A stretch of 64,000 bases of DNA from Paraburkholderia sp. BL25I1N1 (GCF_003002025.1 NZ_PVZB01000005.1:344645-408644), one strand, 5' to 3'; shown: positions 49,265 through 58,302, counted from the first letter of the stretch. Program-made: numbers and translations. The notes: generated from the sequence alone by a model not told the origin.

Positions 49265-50371
49265 TCAGCGCACTTTCTGCGCGTAGCGCCAGGCGAGTTC
49301 GGCCATCGGCTTCGCGCGGCGGCCGGCATCGAGCGCCTGAGCGCTGGCTGCCGTACCGTCGACGACGCGTTTCATGATCCCTTGCAGGATCGCGGCAATG
49401 CGAAACATGTTGTAGGCCAGATAGAAATTCCAGTCGCCGTGAATCTCGAAGCCTGTGCGTTGGCAATAGCGTTCGACGTACTGTTGCTCGTCAGGAATGC
49501 CGAGGGCCGCCCAATCGAGGCCCGCGATGCCGCGGAATTGCGCCGGGTCGACGTGCCATGCCATGCAGTGATACGCGAAATCGGCGAGCGGATCGCCGAG
49601 CGTAGACAACTCCCAGTCGAGCACGGCGAGCACGCGTGGTTCCTCGGGATGAAAGATCAGATTGTCGAGCCGGTAGTCGCCATGCACGACCGATGTGCGC
49701 TCGCCCGTTTCAGCCGGCATATGCTGCGGCAGCCATTCGATCAGGCGCTGCATGGCGTCGATAGTTTCAGTCTCGGACGCGATGTACTGCTTGCTCCAGC
49801 GGCCGATCTGGCGTGCGAAGTAGTTGCCTGGCTTGCCGTAGTCGGCGAGACCCACGGCCGGGACGTCGACGCTATGCAGCGCCGCGATCACGCGGTTCAC
49901 TTCGTCGTAGATGGCGGCGCGTTCGGCGGGCGTCATGCCCGGCAACGATTGATCCCACAGCACGCGGCCCTCGACGAACTCCATGACATAAAACGCGCGG
50001 CCGATCACGCTTTCGTCCTCGCACAAGGCGAGCATCTTCGCGACCGGCACGTCGGTGTCGGCGAGTGCGTGCATCACGCGGTATTCGCGTTCGACGGCGT
50101 GCGCCGACGGCAGTAGTTTTGCCGCCGGCCCCGGTTTGGCGCGCATCACATACGAGCGGGACGGCGTGAGCAGCTTGAACGTCGGATTGGACTGACCTCC
50201 GGCGAACTGCTCCAGTGTGAGAGGTCCGGAAAATCCGTCGACATGTTGGGTCAGCCAGACGGCGAGCGCGCCGGTGTCAAAGCGTTGCCGCTCGCTGACA
50301 GGGCGCGTGCCTTCGAAATCCGAATAATCCGGTTGGTGTTCTGGTTCGCCGGTCTGTGTGGCTTGCACCAT
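49265..50371 (-). CDS. Phosphotransferase (APH family), ACAD10/11 kinase-domain type
   Basis: 368 residues with a kinase-like fold. Gly/Ser loop FAGGQSNPTFKL (57-67), the KPGPAAKLLPSAHAVEREYRVM block, catalytic loop VVHGDYRLDN (228-237; Asp232, Asn237) and metal-binding LDWELSTLGDPLAD (Asp252). Beyond the aminoglycoside phosphotransferase motifs, LLPSAHAVEREYRVM, ASETETIDAMQRLIEWLP and WNFYLAYNMFRIAAILQGI are specific to the kinase half of ACAD10/ACAD11, so a 4-hydroxyacyl-CoA rather than an antibiotic is the likely substrate. GGAGGAGA precedes the ATG. Confidence 0.9.
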   Translation of the reverse strand: MVQATQTGEPEHQPDYSDFEGTRPVSERQRFDTGALAVWLTQHVDGFSGPLTLEQFAGGQSNPTFKLLTPSRSYVMRAKPGPAAKLLPSAHAVEREYRVMHALADTDVPVAKMLALCEDESVIGRAFYVMEFVEGRVLWDQSLPGMTPAERAAIYDEVNRVIAALHSVDVPAVGLADYGKPGNYFARQIGRWSKQYIASETETIDAMQRLIEWLPQHMPAETGERTSVVHGDYRLDNLIFHPEEPRVLAVLDWELSTLGDPLADFAYHCMAWHVDPAQFRGIAGLDWAALGIPDEQQYVERYCQRTGFEIHGDWNFYLAYNMFRIAAILQGIMKRVVDGTAASAQALDAGRRAKPMAELAWRYAQKVR

Positions 50372-50392
50372 CTGTCTCCTCCAGTTCGGGGT

Positions 50393-51109
50393 TCAGCTAC
50401 GCTTGTATTGAATGAATTGTGCGTAGAGCATTTCCATCGTGGTGTTGCGGACGTCGCGATGCAACGGCGACGGCGGTGAATAGTTGATCGTGCGCAGCAC
50501 CCAGTCACGCGGTGCGGCGCCCACGTCGAGCGCGTTGATGCAGCCGGTGGCTTGCGCCAGATGGCCGAAAAACGTGCGGCCGCCGGCCGTAAGAGCATGC
50601 GACAGGATTGCCCGGTTCACGCCGCCATGCAGAACCAGCAGCACAGTGTCCCACGACGTGTCCTCGCGCAGCGCCGCGACCGCAGGCAAGACGCGATCGA
50701 ACAGCGCGCCGATGGTCTCGCCGTCAAGAAACTGTGTGCTTTCCGGCACGATACCGTCGAACACGCCCAGAAACGCCGCTTCTATGTCTTGCAGCGGAAT
50801 ATTGCTGAGCTTGCCGCCGCGAATCTCTTCCCAGGCGGGTTCGATTTCGAGTTCGATCTGCTGGCCGGTCTCGGCCAACACGCGCCGCGCGGTTTCGATG
50901 GTGCGCGGCAAACCGCTGACGATCACCCGGTCGAAACGCACCTGCTGTTGTGCGAACACGCGGCCCGCCGTGCTGGCTTGCTCGCGGCCGTTAGCGTTCA
51001 GCGGCACGGTTTCAGGATCGATCGCGCGGCCGGAGTCGTCGAAGTAGGTGACGTCGCCGTGACGCATCAAAAAGATGCGGCGGCGCTTGGGCAGTTGATA
51101 GTCGGGCAT
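50393..51109 (-). CDS. Histidine phosphatase family protein
   Basis: 238 residues with the phosphoglycerate mutase-like RHG motif (IFLMRHGDVT; His17 phospho-acceptor), a second catalytic His in LLVLHGGVNRAIL and conserved Arg in SGLPRTIETAR. Such enzymes hydrolyse phosphomonoesters. It lies between the enoyl-CoA hydratase and the APH kinase genes, so it may act on phosphorylated acyl intermediates or salvage CoA derivatives; this is inferred. The start is the ATG at 51109 with AAGGA in front; a GTG at 51124 overlaps the upstream stop codon. Confidence 0.87.
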   Translation of the reverse strand: MPDYQLPKRRRIFLMRHGDVTYFDDSGRAIDPETVPLNANGREQASTAGRVFAQQQVRFDRVIVSGLPRTIETARRVLAETGQQIELEIEPAWEEIRGGKLSNIPLQDIEAAFLGVFDGIVPESTQFLDGETIGALFDRVLPAVAALREDTSWDTVLLVLHGGVNRAILSHALTAGGRTFFGHLAQATGCINALDVGAAPRDWVLRTINYSPPSPLHRDVRNTTMEMLYAQFIQYKRS

Positions 51110-51120
51110 CGTTCCTTCGT

Positions 51121-51909
51121 TCACTTATAGACCGGCGCGCGTTTTTCGAGGAACGCGGAAATCCCTTCAAGCCCGTCACGGTGATGCAGCGAGGCGACAA
51201 AGCTGTCGCGCTCCGCCACCAGATGATCGGCGAGCGGCTGCGTGCCGGCCGTGCCGATCAACCCCTTGATGCGCGCGACCGAGTTGGGCGAAATCTTGCC
51301 GAGCTCGTCGGCCCAGGCGACCGCGGCGTCGCGCACGGTGCCGGTCTTGACCAGCTTGTTGACGACGCCGAGTTCATGCAGGCGTGTTGCCCCGATCGGT
51401 TTGCCTTCGATCAACACTTCCGTGGCCAATTGACGCGGCAGGGCTTGAGCGAGAAACCACGACCCGCCGCCGTCGGGCGTCAGGCCGACGCGTGCATACG
51501 ACATGACGAATTTGGCTTCGTCCGCGGCCACGATCAGGTCGCAGGCCAGCGCGAGCGAGAATCCCGCGCCGGCCGCGGCGCCATCGACGGCGGCGATCAC
51601 CGGCTTCGACGAAAGACGCACCGCCGAGATCCATTCGCCGAGCAGATCGATGCTCTCCGCTTGCACGGACGGATCTTTCGCGCGGTTCTCCAGCAAGCGG
51701 TTCAGATTGCCGCCCGCGCAGAAGAAGTTGTCAGCGCCGGTGATCACGACGGCGCGAATCGACGGATCGCGTTCCACCGAGTCGAGCGCCTCGATGCCGG
51801 CGGCGTACATGTCCGGGTGCAGCGCGTTGCGTGCGCCTGGGTTCGAGAGCGTGAGGACTAGTGTCGATTCGCTTTCGGTGGGGCGCGAGGTCAGCAGTTC
51901 GGCGCTCAT
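51121..51909 (-). CDS. Enoyl-CoA hydratase/isomerase family protein
   Basis: 262-residue crotonase-fold enzyme: NPGARNALHPDMYAAGIEAL, the oxyanion loop ADNFFCAGGNL, VDGAAAGAGFSLALACDLIVAADEAKF and MSYARVGLTPDGGGSWFL. The crotonase glutamates are not both obvious: the second position is ADxGG-like (TPDGGG), as in isomerase or PaaG-type members, so double-bond isomerase activity is possible. Its ATG overlaps the 3-hydroxyacyl-CoA dehydrogenase stop (ATGA). Confidence 0.9.
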   Translation of the reverse strand: MSAELLTSRPTESESTLVLTLSNPGARNALHPDMYAAGIEALDSVERDPSIRAVVITGADNFFCAGGNLNRLLENRAKDPSVQAESIDLLGEWISAVRLSSKPVIAAVDGAAAGAGFSLALACDLIVAADEAKFVMSYARVGLTPDGGGSWFLAQALPRQLATEVLIEGKPIGATRLHELGVVNKLVKTGTVRDAAVAWADELGKISPNSVARIKGLIGTAGTQPLADHLVAERDSFVASLHHRDGLEGISAFLEKRAPVYK

Positions 51910-53471
51910 TGTTGTGTCTCCTGAGTCTTCGTTTCGATGTCGGCCGCGTCGCGCCGGGTCAACGACATGCCAAGTTGCGCTCGCCGCGCGAGCCATGGAG
52001 ACGGACGATAGCGCGGATCGCCGAGCACACTGAACATGTTGCGCAGGATGGCCAGGATCGTTGTTGAGCCGAGCGCGTCGCCGAGGGCTAGCGGGCCGCG
52101 CGGGTAGCCGAGGCCGAGTGTCACGGCGAGGTCGATGTCTTCCGGCGTGGCGATCTGTTTTTGTGCGATGTCGCAGCCGATGTTGACGATAGTCGCCACC
52201 ACGCGTTGCGCGACAAAGCCGGTCGAGTCGCGGATCACGGTGACGGGCACGCCGTCGGCGGCAAAGAGTGCGTGCGCCGCGTCACGCGCGCTGCGCGCGG
52301 TGGCGGGCGTTGTCATCAGCGTGCGGCGTTGCGCGCCGACCAGCGGGAAGAGCGCATCGATCGCGACGACGCGGGTTGCGTCCAGCGCTTCATCGACCGC
52401 GGCCGTGGTCGCATCGTGACCGAACGGTGTGACGACGATCAGCGAATTCGCTGCGGGCGTGGCGCCGTCGTCGAGCTTCACACCGGCTTTCTCGATGAGT
52501 TGCACGACCGCGTCGCGGGCTTGCGGATAACGCTTGCTGACCCAGACGCTTGCCGGCAGTCCGGTCGGTATGGGCGCTTCGGCGGCCACTTGCTGCTTGC
52601 CGTCTTCGTAGCGATAAAAGCCTTCGCCGGTCTTGCGGCCGAGCAGTCCGCCGGCGAGTCGCGTGCCGGTAATCGGCGACGGCGTGAAGCGCGGCTCTTC
52701 ATAGAACTGATGGTAGATCGACTCCATCACCGGATGCGAGACGTCCAGCGCCGTCAGATCGAGCAACTCGAATGGGCCGAGGCGAAAGCCCGCCTGCTCG
52801 CGCATGATGCGGTCGATGTCGGCGAAACTCGCCACACCTTCACCGGCCACGCGCAAGCCTTCGGTATTCATGCCGCGGCCCGCGTGATTCACGATGAAGC
52901 CGGGCATATCTTTCGCACGCACCGGCGTGTGACCCATGCGGCGCGCGAGATCCATCAGCGCGTCGCCTGCCGCGGGGTCGCTGCGCAGACCGTCGATCAC
53001 CTCGACGACCTTCATCAACGGTACGGGATTGAAGAAGTGATAGCCGACCACGCGCGACGGGTCACTGCAGCCGGCCGCAATTGCCGTGATGGACAACGAA
53101 GACGTGTTGGACGCCAACACGCAGCGGCCGCTCACGACGGTCTCGAGTTCGCGGAATAGCGCCTGCTTCACGTCGAGTTTCTCGACGATCGCCTCGACGA
53201 CCAGATCGCAGCCGGCCAGTTCGCCGATGCTCTGCGCGCCGCTCACGTTCGCGAGCGCCGCAAGCGAGCGGGCCTGATCGAGCTTGCCTTTAGCGGTCAA
53301 TTTGGCGAAAGTCTCGGCGAGGTAGTCGCGCGCGGCGCCGATCGCAGCAGGGTTAGTGTCGTACAGACGCACGGTGAGACCGGCCAGCGCGGCGATCTGG
53401 GCGATACCGCGGCCCATTGCTCCGGTTCCGACAATGCCGATAGTCTCGATGCTGAAATTGCGAGAGGTCAT
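51906..53471 (-). CDS. 3-hydroxyacyl-CoA dehydrogenase, two-domain (PaaH/PaaC-like)
   Basis: 521 residues. NAD-binding domain with IGIVGTGAMGRGIAQIAALAG (11-31), catalytic His in VVGYHFFNPVPLMKVVEVI, first C-terminal dimer domain (about 185-285, KDMPGFIVNHAGRGMNTEG) and a second 3HCDH domain (about 400-500). The long form matches phenylacetate-pathway and related dehydrogenases. It oxidises 3-hydroxyacyl-CoA. First gene of the minus-strand acyl-CoA operon, behind a palindromic operator. Confidence 0.92.
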   Translation of the reverse strand: MTSRNFSIETIGIVGTGAMGRGIAQIAALAGLTVRLYDTNPAAIGAARDYLAETFAKLTAKGKLDQARSLAALANVSGAQSIGELAGCDLVVEAIVEKLDVKQALFRELETVVSGRCVLASNTSSLSITAIAAGCSDPSRVVGYHFFNPVPLMKVVEVIDGLRSDPAAGDALMDLARRMGHTPVRAKDMPGFIVNHAGRGMNTEGLRVAGEGVASFADIDRIMREQAGFRLGPFELLDLTALDVSHPVMESIYHQFYEEPRFTPSPITGTRLAGGLLGRKTGEGFYRYEDGKQQVAAEAPIPTGLPASVWVSKRYPQARDAVVQLIEKAGVKLDDGATPAANSLIVVTPFGHDATTAAVDEALDATRVVAIDALFPLVGAQRRTLMTTPATARSARDAAHALFAADGVPVTVIRDSTGFVAQRVVATIVNIGCDIAQKQIATPEDIDLAVTLGLGYPRGPLALGDALGSTTILAILRNMFSVLGDPRYRPSPWLARRAQLGMSLTRRDAADIETKTQETQQ

Positions 53472-53499
53472 TGGAAACTCGACTCCATGGTTATTTTAG

Positions 53500-53519
53500 A
53501 ATAGCACGATCGTGCAATT
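53500..53519. promoter_or_regulatory. Palindromic operator between the 3-hydroxyacyl-CoA dehydrogenase and GST genes
   Basis: AAT-A-GCACGATCGTGC-A-ATT: a 12-bp perfect palindrome with further matching ATs. It lies 29 bp before the dehydrogenase ATG and 78 bp before the divergent GST gene, so one regulator could control both. It shares the ACGAYCGT core with the operator at 43114-43141. Confidence 0.6.
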
Positions 53520-53596
53520 TACTGGATGATTGATCGAAGGCCGCTGTTGTGACGTCGAAGAGCGGCCGTAGACAACTCAAGGGAAGGAGACACCCA

Positions 53597-54244
53597 ATGA
53601 TCAAGCTGTGCGGTTTCGCGCTCTCTAACTACTACAACAAAGTGAAGTTCGTGCTGCTCGAACACGACATTCCGTTCGAAGAAGTGTCCGTGAAGCCGAG
53701 CCAGGACGAGGCCATGCTCGAGCATTCGCCGCTCGGCAAAGTGCCTTATCTGCAGACTGAAGAAGGCGACCTGAGTGAATCGCAATGCATTGTCGAGTAT
53801 CTGGCCGCGCGCTTTCCCGACAAGGCGATTTTCTCCGCCGACCCATGGGAAGCGGCCAAAGAGCGCGAACTGATCATGTTCGTCGACGTGCATCTCGAAC
53901 TGACGGTGCGCAATCTCTACAAGGAAGCATTCTTTGGCGGCACCGTGACCGAGGCGACCAAAGGGCGTGTCGAGAAACTGCTCAGGCATCACATCGCCGG
54001 CTTTAAACGGATCGCGAAGTTCGGGCCGTATCTGAGGGGCGAGCGTTTCAGCGTCGCGGATACGGCCGGCTATGTGAGTTTGCCGCTGGTGGGCATGGCG
54101 ACGCAGACCATCTACGGCAGCGATTTTCTGCTCGACGCAGGGATCGACTGGAAGAGCTATGTGAAAGCGATCAACGTGAGGCCTGCCGCGCAGCGTGTGA
54201 CCGAGGACCGCAAGGCGTATGTCGCGGCGTCGCGCCCGGTTTGA
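53597..54244 (+). CDS. Glutathione S-transferase family protein
   Basis: 215 residues. Thioredoxin-like N-domain (MIKLCGFALSNYYNKVKFVLLEHDIPFEEV) with SPLGKVPYL (cis-Pro) and ESQCIVEYLAARFP (glutathione contact), then a helical C-domain. AAGGAGA lies in front of the ATG at 53597; the longer in-frame start at 53549 is less likely. Divergent from the acyl-CoA operon and possibly under the same operator. Substrate unknown. Confidence 0.9.
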   Translation: MIKLCGFALSNYYNKVKFVLLEHDIPFEEVSVKPSQDEAMLEHSPLGKVPYLQTEEGDLSESQCIVEYLAARFPDKAIFSADPWEAAKERELIMFVDVHLELTVRNLYKEAFFGGTVTEATKGRVEKLLRHHIAGFKRIAKFGPYLRGERFSVADTAGYVSLPLVGMATQTIYGSDFLLDAGIDWKSYVKAINVRPAAQRVTEDRKAYVAASRPV

Positions 54245-54350
54245 CGGGCGCGGCCGGGAAGCAGGCGAATCGGGGCGTGCCGCGCACGCCCGGGCCGCTA
54301 CGCGCGATGGCAAGGAACGTTGGTTCGTTCTCAGCATCGCGCGGGACATG

Positions 54351-55523
54351 CTAGAGGCGCGCCAGCCGCTCGAGCGCGGTGGCCAGCGTGCTTTCCTGCT
54401 TGGCAAAGCAGAAGCGCACCACGCCCGATTCATGGGCCTCGTGATAGAAGGCCGAGACCGGAATGGCCGCTACGCCGATTTCGCCGGTCAGCCATTGCGC
54501 GAATTCGGCTTCGGGCAAGTCGCTGATCGCCGAATAGTCGACGCACTGAAAGTACGTGCCCGTGCACGGCAACAGTTTGAAGCGTGAGTTCGCGAGGCCG
54601 GCGCGGAAGAAGTCGCGCTTCTTCTGATAAAACGCGGGCAGGCCGAGATATGGCGCGGGGTCGTTCATGTAATCGGCGAGACCGATCTGCATTGGCGTGT
54701 TGACAGTGAACACGTTGAACTGGTGCACCTTGCGGAACTCGGCGGTGAGCGCGGCGGGCGCGGCCACGTAGCCGACCTTCCAGCCCGTTACGTGATACGT
54801 CTTGCCGAAGCTCGACACCACGAAACTGCGTTGCGCAAGTTCGGGATAGCGCGCCACGCTCTCGTGCGGCGCGCCGTCGTAGACCATGTGTTCATACACT
54901 TCGTCGGACAGGATCAGCACGTTGGTGCCGCGCACGATCTCTTCGAGCTTGCGCATGTCTTCCGCGCGCCACACCGTGCCGGTCGGATTGTGCGGCGTGT
55001 TGATCAGCAGCAGCCGCGTTTTCGGCGTGATCGCGGCGGCGAGCTTGTCGAACGGGATCGCGTAGTCGGGCGCGTCGAGCGTGACGAACACCGGCTTGCC
55101 GCCGGCCAGTTCGATGGATGGCAGGTAGCTGTCGTAGGTCGGCTCGACCACGATCACCTCGTCGCCCGGGTGGACCGTGCAGAGAATCGCGGTCAGCAAC
55201 GCCTGCGTCGCGCCCGCTGTCACGGTGATCTCGGTGGTGGCGTTGTAGCGGCGGCCGTACAGCTTTTCGATCTTGTCCGAGATCGCCTGACGCAGCGGCG
55301 CGACGCCGGCCATGGGCGGGTACTGATTGTGGCCGTCGCGCATGGCGTTCGCGACCGCATCGACGATGCGCGGATCGCAGTTGAAATCGGGAAAGCCCTG
55401 ACCCAGATTGACCGCGCCTTTTTCGGCCGCGAGCGCGCTCATCACGGTGAAAATCGTCGTGCCGACGTCCGGCAGGCGAGACGGAAACGTGGGACTCGAA
55501 GGCGTGTCGTGCGGTGCATTCAT
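54351..55523 (-). CDS. Pyridoxal-phosphate aminotransferase, YbdL/methionine aminotransferase type
   Basis: 390 residues, fold type I, class I/II aminotransferase. NLGQGFPDFNCDP, NQYPPMAGVAPLRQAI, TAGATQALLTAILC, the NTPHNPTG motif and the PLP-lysine in SSFGKTYHVTGWKVGY are intact, as is the C-terminal Arg region GVVRFCFAKQ. The family transaminates methionine, phenylalanine and similar amino acids. The ATG at 55523 was chosen; a TTG at 55559 in frame is possible. Monocistronic. Confidence 0.9.
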   Translation of the reverse strand: MNAPHDTPSSPTFPSRLPDVGTTIFTVMSALAAEKGAVNLGQGFPDFNCDPRIVDAVANAMRDGHNQYPPMAGVAPLRQAISDKIEKLYGRRYNATTEITVTAGATQALLTAILCTVHPGDEVIVVEPTYDSYLPSIELAGGKPVFVTLDAPDYAIPFDKLAAAITPKTRLLLINTPHNPTGTVWRAEDMRKLEEIVRGTNVLILSDEVYEHMVYDGAPHESVARYPELAQRSFVVSSFGKTYHVTGWKVGYVAAPAALTAEFRKVHQFNVFTVNTPMQIGLADYMNDPAPYLGLPAFYQKKRDFFRAGLANSRFKLLPCTGTYFQCVDYSAISDLPEAEFAQWLTGEIGVAAIPVSAFYHEAHESGVVRFCFAKQESTLATALERLARL

Positions 55524-55665
55524 GGCGCTGTCCGGAGCGTGGGCAAATGGGTTAGACAAAGGCGTCGCGTGAAACGGGCGAAGCCTGATTGTAGGGAATC
55601 GCGGCGCGCTGTGCGCACCATGGAACTCACGTTAGCCGTCTGGCCAGGGCCATGCGGCTGGCGGG

Positions 55666-56163
55666 TCATGCGGTTAAAGGCTCGCCGGCCGCGTTCAGCG
55701 ACATGCCGATGGCGGCGACGAACGGCGCCGGTTGTGCGATCTGAAACCCGAAGTCACGTGCAATCCGCTTGGCCAGCTTCAACACGGCGCGATCCTTCGA
55801 AACCAGCCAGTCGGCCTGCGCGGCGTGCGCAAGCTCGAGAAACTTCTGGTCGTCGCGGTCTTTGCATTTGGGCAAGGGCCTGGCATCTTCTGCTTGCGCC
55901 GCGGGTTCGACCAACTGCGCGAGCCGTGAAACGACCGCCAGCGCTACGGCCTTGTCCACATTCCGATGCACGAATTGCGGATAGTCGAGCACATAGGTAA
56001 GTTCGGCGAGGCAGCGTGCGTCGATCAGCGCGATCAGCGCGCCGCTTTCGAGCGCGGCCGCGATCGGCCGCGTGTGCGGGTCGTCGAACACGAGAATGTC
56101 GATCCACACATTGGAATCGAGGACGACGCGCAAAGCGTCGGGTGAGGCATGGGAACCGGGCAT
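55666..56163 (-). CDS. PIN domain protein, putative toxin-like RNase (COG1569 type)
   Basis: 165 residues with acidic active-site residues Asp16 (RVVLDSNVWID), Glu54 (CLAELTYVL), Asp104-Asp105 (CKDRDDQKFLELA) and Asp124 (WLVSKDRAVL). PIN proteins of this group are annotated as toxin components, but no small antitoxin gene is adjacent on the same strand, so it may be a solitary RNase. It is divergent from yaaA with a 57-bp gap. Confidence 0.85.
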   Translation of the reverse strand: MPGSHASPDALRVVLDSNVWIDILVFDDPHTRPIAAALESGALIALIDARCLAELTYVLDYPQFVHRNVDKAVALAVVSRLAQLVEPAAQAEDARPLPKCKDRDDQKFLELAHAAQADWLVSKDRAVLKLAKRIARDFGFQIAQPAPFVAAIGMSLNAAGEPLTA

Positions 56164-56220
56164 TCGTTACAATCTGGCTTTCGTCTTTGACCGCCAGGCA
56201 CGGCGTGCCTGCAAGCCTCT

Positions 56221-57003
56221 ATGATAATCGTTCTGTCGCCGGCGAAATCGCTCGACTACGAAACCCCGCCCCACGTCAAAAAGCACACGATCCCCGATTT
56301 TGTCGACGACGCGGCCGAATTGATTGGCGGATTGCGTCGTTTGTCGCCGCAGCAGATCGCCTCCCTGATGGACATTTCGGATCAGCTCGCGCACCTCAAT
56401 TTCCAGCGTTACGCGGAGTGGTCGCCCAAGTTCGGCACGCACAACGCCAAGCAGGCGGTACTGGCGTTCAACGGCGACGTGTACGAGGGCTTCAATGCGA
56501 AGACGCTCTCGTCGGCGGATCTGGACTATGCGCAGAATCACGTGCGCGTGCTGTCCGGCCTGTACGGTTTGCTGCGGCCGCTTGATCTGCTGCAGCCGTA
56601 CCGGCTCGAGATGGGTACGCGTTTCGCCAACCCGCGCGGCAAGGATCTGTACGCGTTCTGGGGCGAGCGGATTACGCAGGCGTTGAATGCGCAACTGAAG
56701 AAGAATGCCGTGGCGTCGCGAGTGCTGGTGAACTGCGCATCGGGCGAATACTTCAAGTCGGTCAAGCCGAAGCTGCTCGAAGCGCCGATCATCACGCCCG
56801 TTTTCGAAGACTGGAAGGGCGGCCGCTACAAGATCATCAGCTTCCATGCAAAGCGCGCGCGCGGCCTGATGGCTCGCTATGCCGTGGAGAATCGCCTCGA
56901 CCGGCCTGAGCAACTGAAGGACTTCGACGCCGGCGGCTATGCGTTCGACACCGAAGCCTCGAACGATTCCACTTACGTATTCCGCCGACGCGTCGCTGAC
57001 TAA
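56221..57003 (+). CDS. yaaA: Peroxide stress protein YaaA (DUF328)
   Basis: 260 residues starting [16 protein letters not shown], with [48 protein letters not shown] and the C-terminal [13 protein letters not shown] typical of YaaA. In E. coli YaaA limits free iron during peroxide stress and has a DNA-binding fold. No OxyR site was recognised in the short 57-bp upstream region. Confidence 0.94.
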   Translation: MIIVLSPAKSLDYETPPHVKKHTIPDFVDDAAELIGGLRRLSPQQIASLMDISDQLAHLNFQRYAEWSPKFGTHNAKQAVLAFNGDVYEGFNAKTLSSADLDYAQNHVRVLSGLYGLLRPLDLLQPYRLEMGTRFANPRGKDLYAFWGERITQALNAQLKKNAVASRVLVNCASGEYFKSVKPKLLEAPIITPVFEDWKGGRYKIISFHAKRARGLMARYAVENRLDRPEQLKDFDAGGYAFDTEASNDSTYVFRRRVAD

Positions 57004-57036
57004 GCGTCGCCACGCAGACAAGCAGGGAAGAACATC

Positions 57037-58191
57037 ATGACGTTATCGATTACAAGCAACTTCGACGCGGGTGCGATCGAAGTGCTCTCCTGCGAAGAAG
57101 CAGGCAACATCCGCTTGCGCGTGCGGCCGGACAGCCGTGCCGAGTTCGCGCAATGGTTTTATTTCCGCTTGTCGGGCGCGGCGGGCGAACGCTGCGTGAT
57201 GACGTTCGAGAATGCGGCCGCGTGTGCCTTTGCCGAAGGCTGGCGCGACTATCAGGCGGTGGCGAGCTATGACCGCGTGAACTGGTTTCGCGTGCCGACG
57301 TCGTACGACGGCCGTGTGCTGACGATCGATCACACACCGGATTTCGACCGTATTTACTACGCGTACTTCGAGCCGTACAGCGAGGAACGCCACTCGGAGT
57401 TTCTCGGCGCGGTGCAGCAGATGCCGCAAGCCACGCTCACCGAGTTGGGCACGACCGTCGAAGGCCGGCCCATGTCGCTACTTACGCTCGGTACGCCGCA
57501 AACCGGCGACACGCCCAAGAAGAAGATCTGGCTGATCGCGCGCCAGCATCCAGGCGAGACGATGGCCGAATGGTTTATCGAGGGTCTCGTAAAGCGGCTC
57601 GCGGGTTGGGGCGATTGGGCGGGCGACCCGGTCGCGCGCAAGCTCTATGATCACGCGGTCTTTTACATTGTGCCGAACATGAATCCGGACGGCAGCGTGC
57701 ACGGCAATCTGCGCACGAATGCGGCCGGCGCGAATTTGAATCGCGAGTGGATGGCGCCGGATGCCGCGCGCAGCCCCGAGGTGCTGGTGGTGCGCGACGC
57801 GATTCACGCCACTGGTTGCGATCTGTTCTTCGATATCCACGGCGACGAGGCGCTGCCTTACGTTTTCGTGGCCGGCTCCGAAATGCTGCCGGGCTTCACC
57901 GAGCGGCAAGGGCAGGAGCAGAAGGCGTTCATCGAAGCGTTCAAGCAGGCGAGTCCAGATTTTCAGGACAAGTATGGCTACGCCGCGAGCAAGTATCGCG
58001 AGGACGCATTGAAGCTGGCGTCGAAGTATATCGGCAACGAATTCGGCTGCCTGTCGCTGACTTTGGAGATGCCGTTCAAGGACAACGCCAATCTGCCCGA
58101 CGAACGAGTGGGCTGGAACGGCGAGCGCAGCGCCGCGCTCGGCGCTGCAATGCTCCAGGCGATCTTGCGGCACGTGGAAACATTTGTCTGA
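57037..58191 (+). CDS. M14 family zinc carboxypeptidase (cytosolic carboxypeptidase 6-like)
   Basis: 384 residues. The N-terminal about 120 residues form a beta-rich domain typical of cytosolic carboxypeptidases. The catalytic domain has zinc ligands His171 and Glu174 (ARQHPGETMAEWF) and His268 (FDIHGDEALPYVF), the substrate-binding NLNREW and the general base Glu344 (LTLEMPF). No signal peptide, so it acts in the cytosol. Bacterial members may trim peptides such as murein tripeptide; the substrate is unknown. AGGGAAG is upstream. Confidence 0.92.
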   Translation: MTLSITSNFDAGAIEVLSCEEAGNIRLRVRPDSRAEFAQWFYFRLSGAAGERCVMTFENAAACAFAEGWRDYQAVASYDRVNWFRVPTSYDGRVLTIDHTPDFDRIYYAYFEPYSEERHSEFLGAVQQMPQATLTELGTTVEGRPMSLLTLGTPQTGDTPKKKIWLIARQHPGETMAEWFIEGLVKRLAGWGDWAGDPVARKLYDHAVFYIVPNMNPDGSVHGNLRTNAAGANLNREWMAPDAARSPEVLVVRDAIHATGCDLFFDIHGDEALPYVFVAGSEMLPGFTERQGQEQKAFIEAFKQASPDFQDKYGYAASKYREDALKLASKYIGNEFGCLSLTLEMPFKDNANLPDERVGWNGERSAALGAAMLQAILRHVETFV

Positions 58192-58206
58192 ACGTCGCTG
58201 CACATA

Positions 58207-58245
58207 AAACGAGGCACACACTGTGAAGTGTGTGCCTCGTTTTTC
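58207..58245. terminator. Bidirectional terminator after the M14 peptidase gene
   Basis: AAACGAGGCACACACT, loop GTGA, AGTGTGTGCCTCGTTTTT: a 14-pair perfect stem with T-runs in both readings. Confidence 0.93.
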
Positions 58246-58302
58246 ATTAGGGCGCGTGGTTGACCTGCCGCACTGGCAGGCGGATGCCGTCAGCGTGACC
58301 CG

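Noticed and set aside
49265..50371. Reading the APH-family gene as an aminoglycoside resistance gene
   Set aside because: Blocks specific to the ACAD10/11 kinase domain and the acyl-CoA operon context point to acyl-CoA metabolism.
55666..57003. PIN protein and YaaA as a toxin-antitoxin pair
   Set aside because: They are divergent, YaaA is a known peroxide stress protein of 260 residues, and no small antitoxin lies next to the PIN gene.
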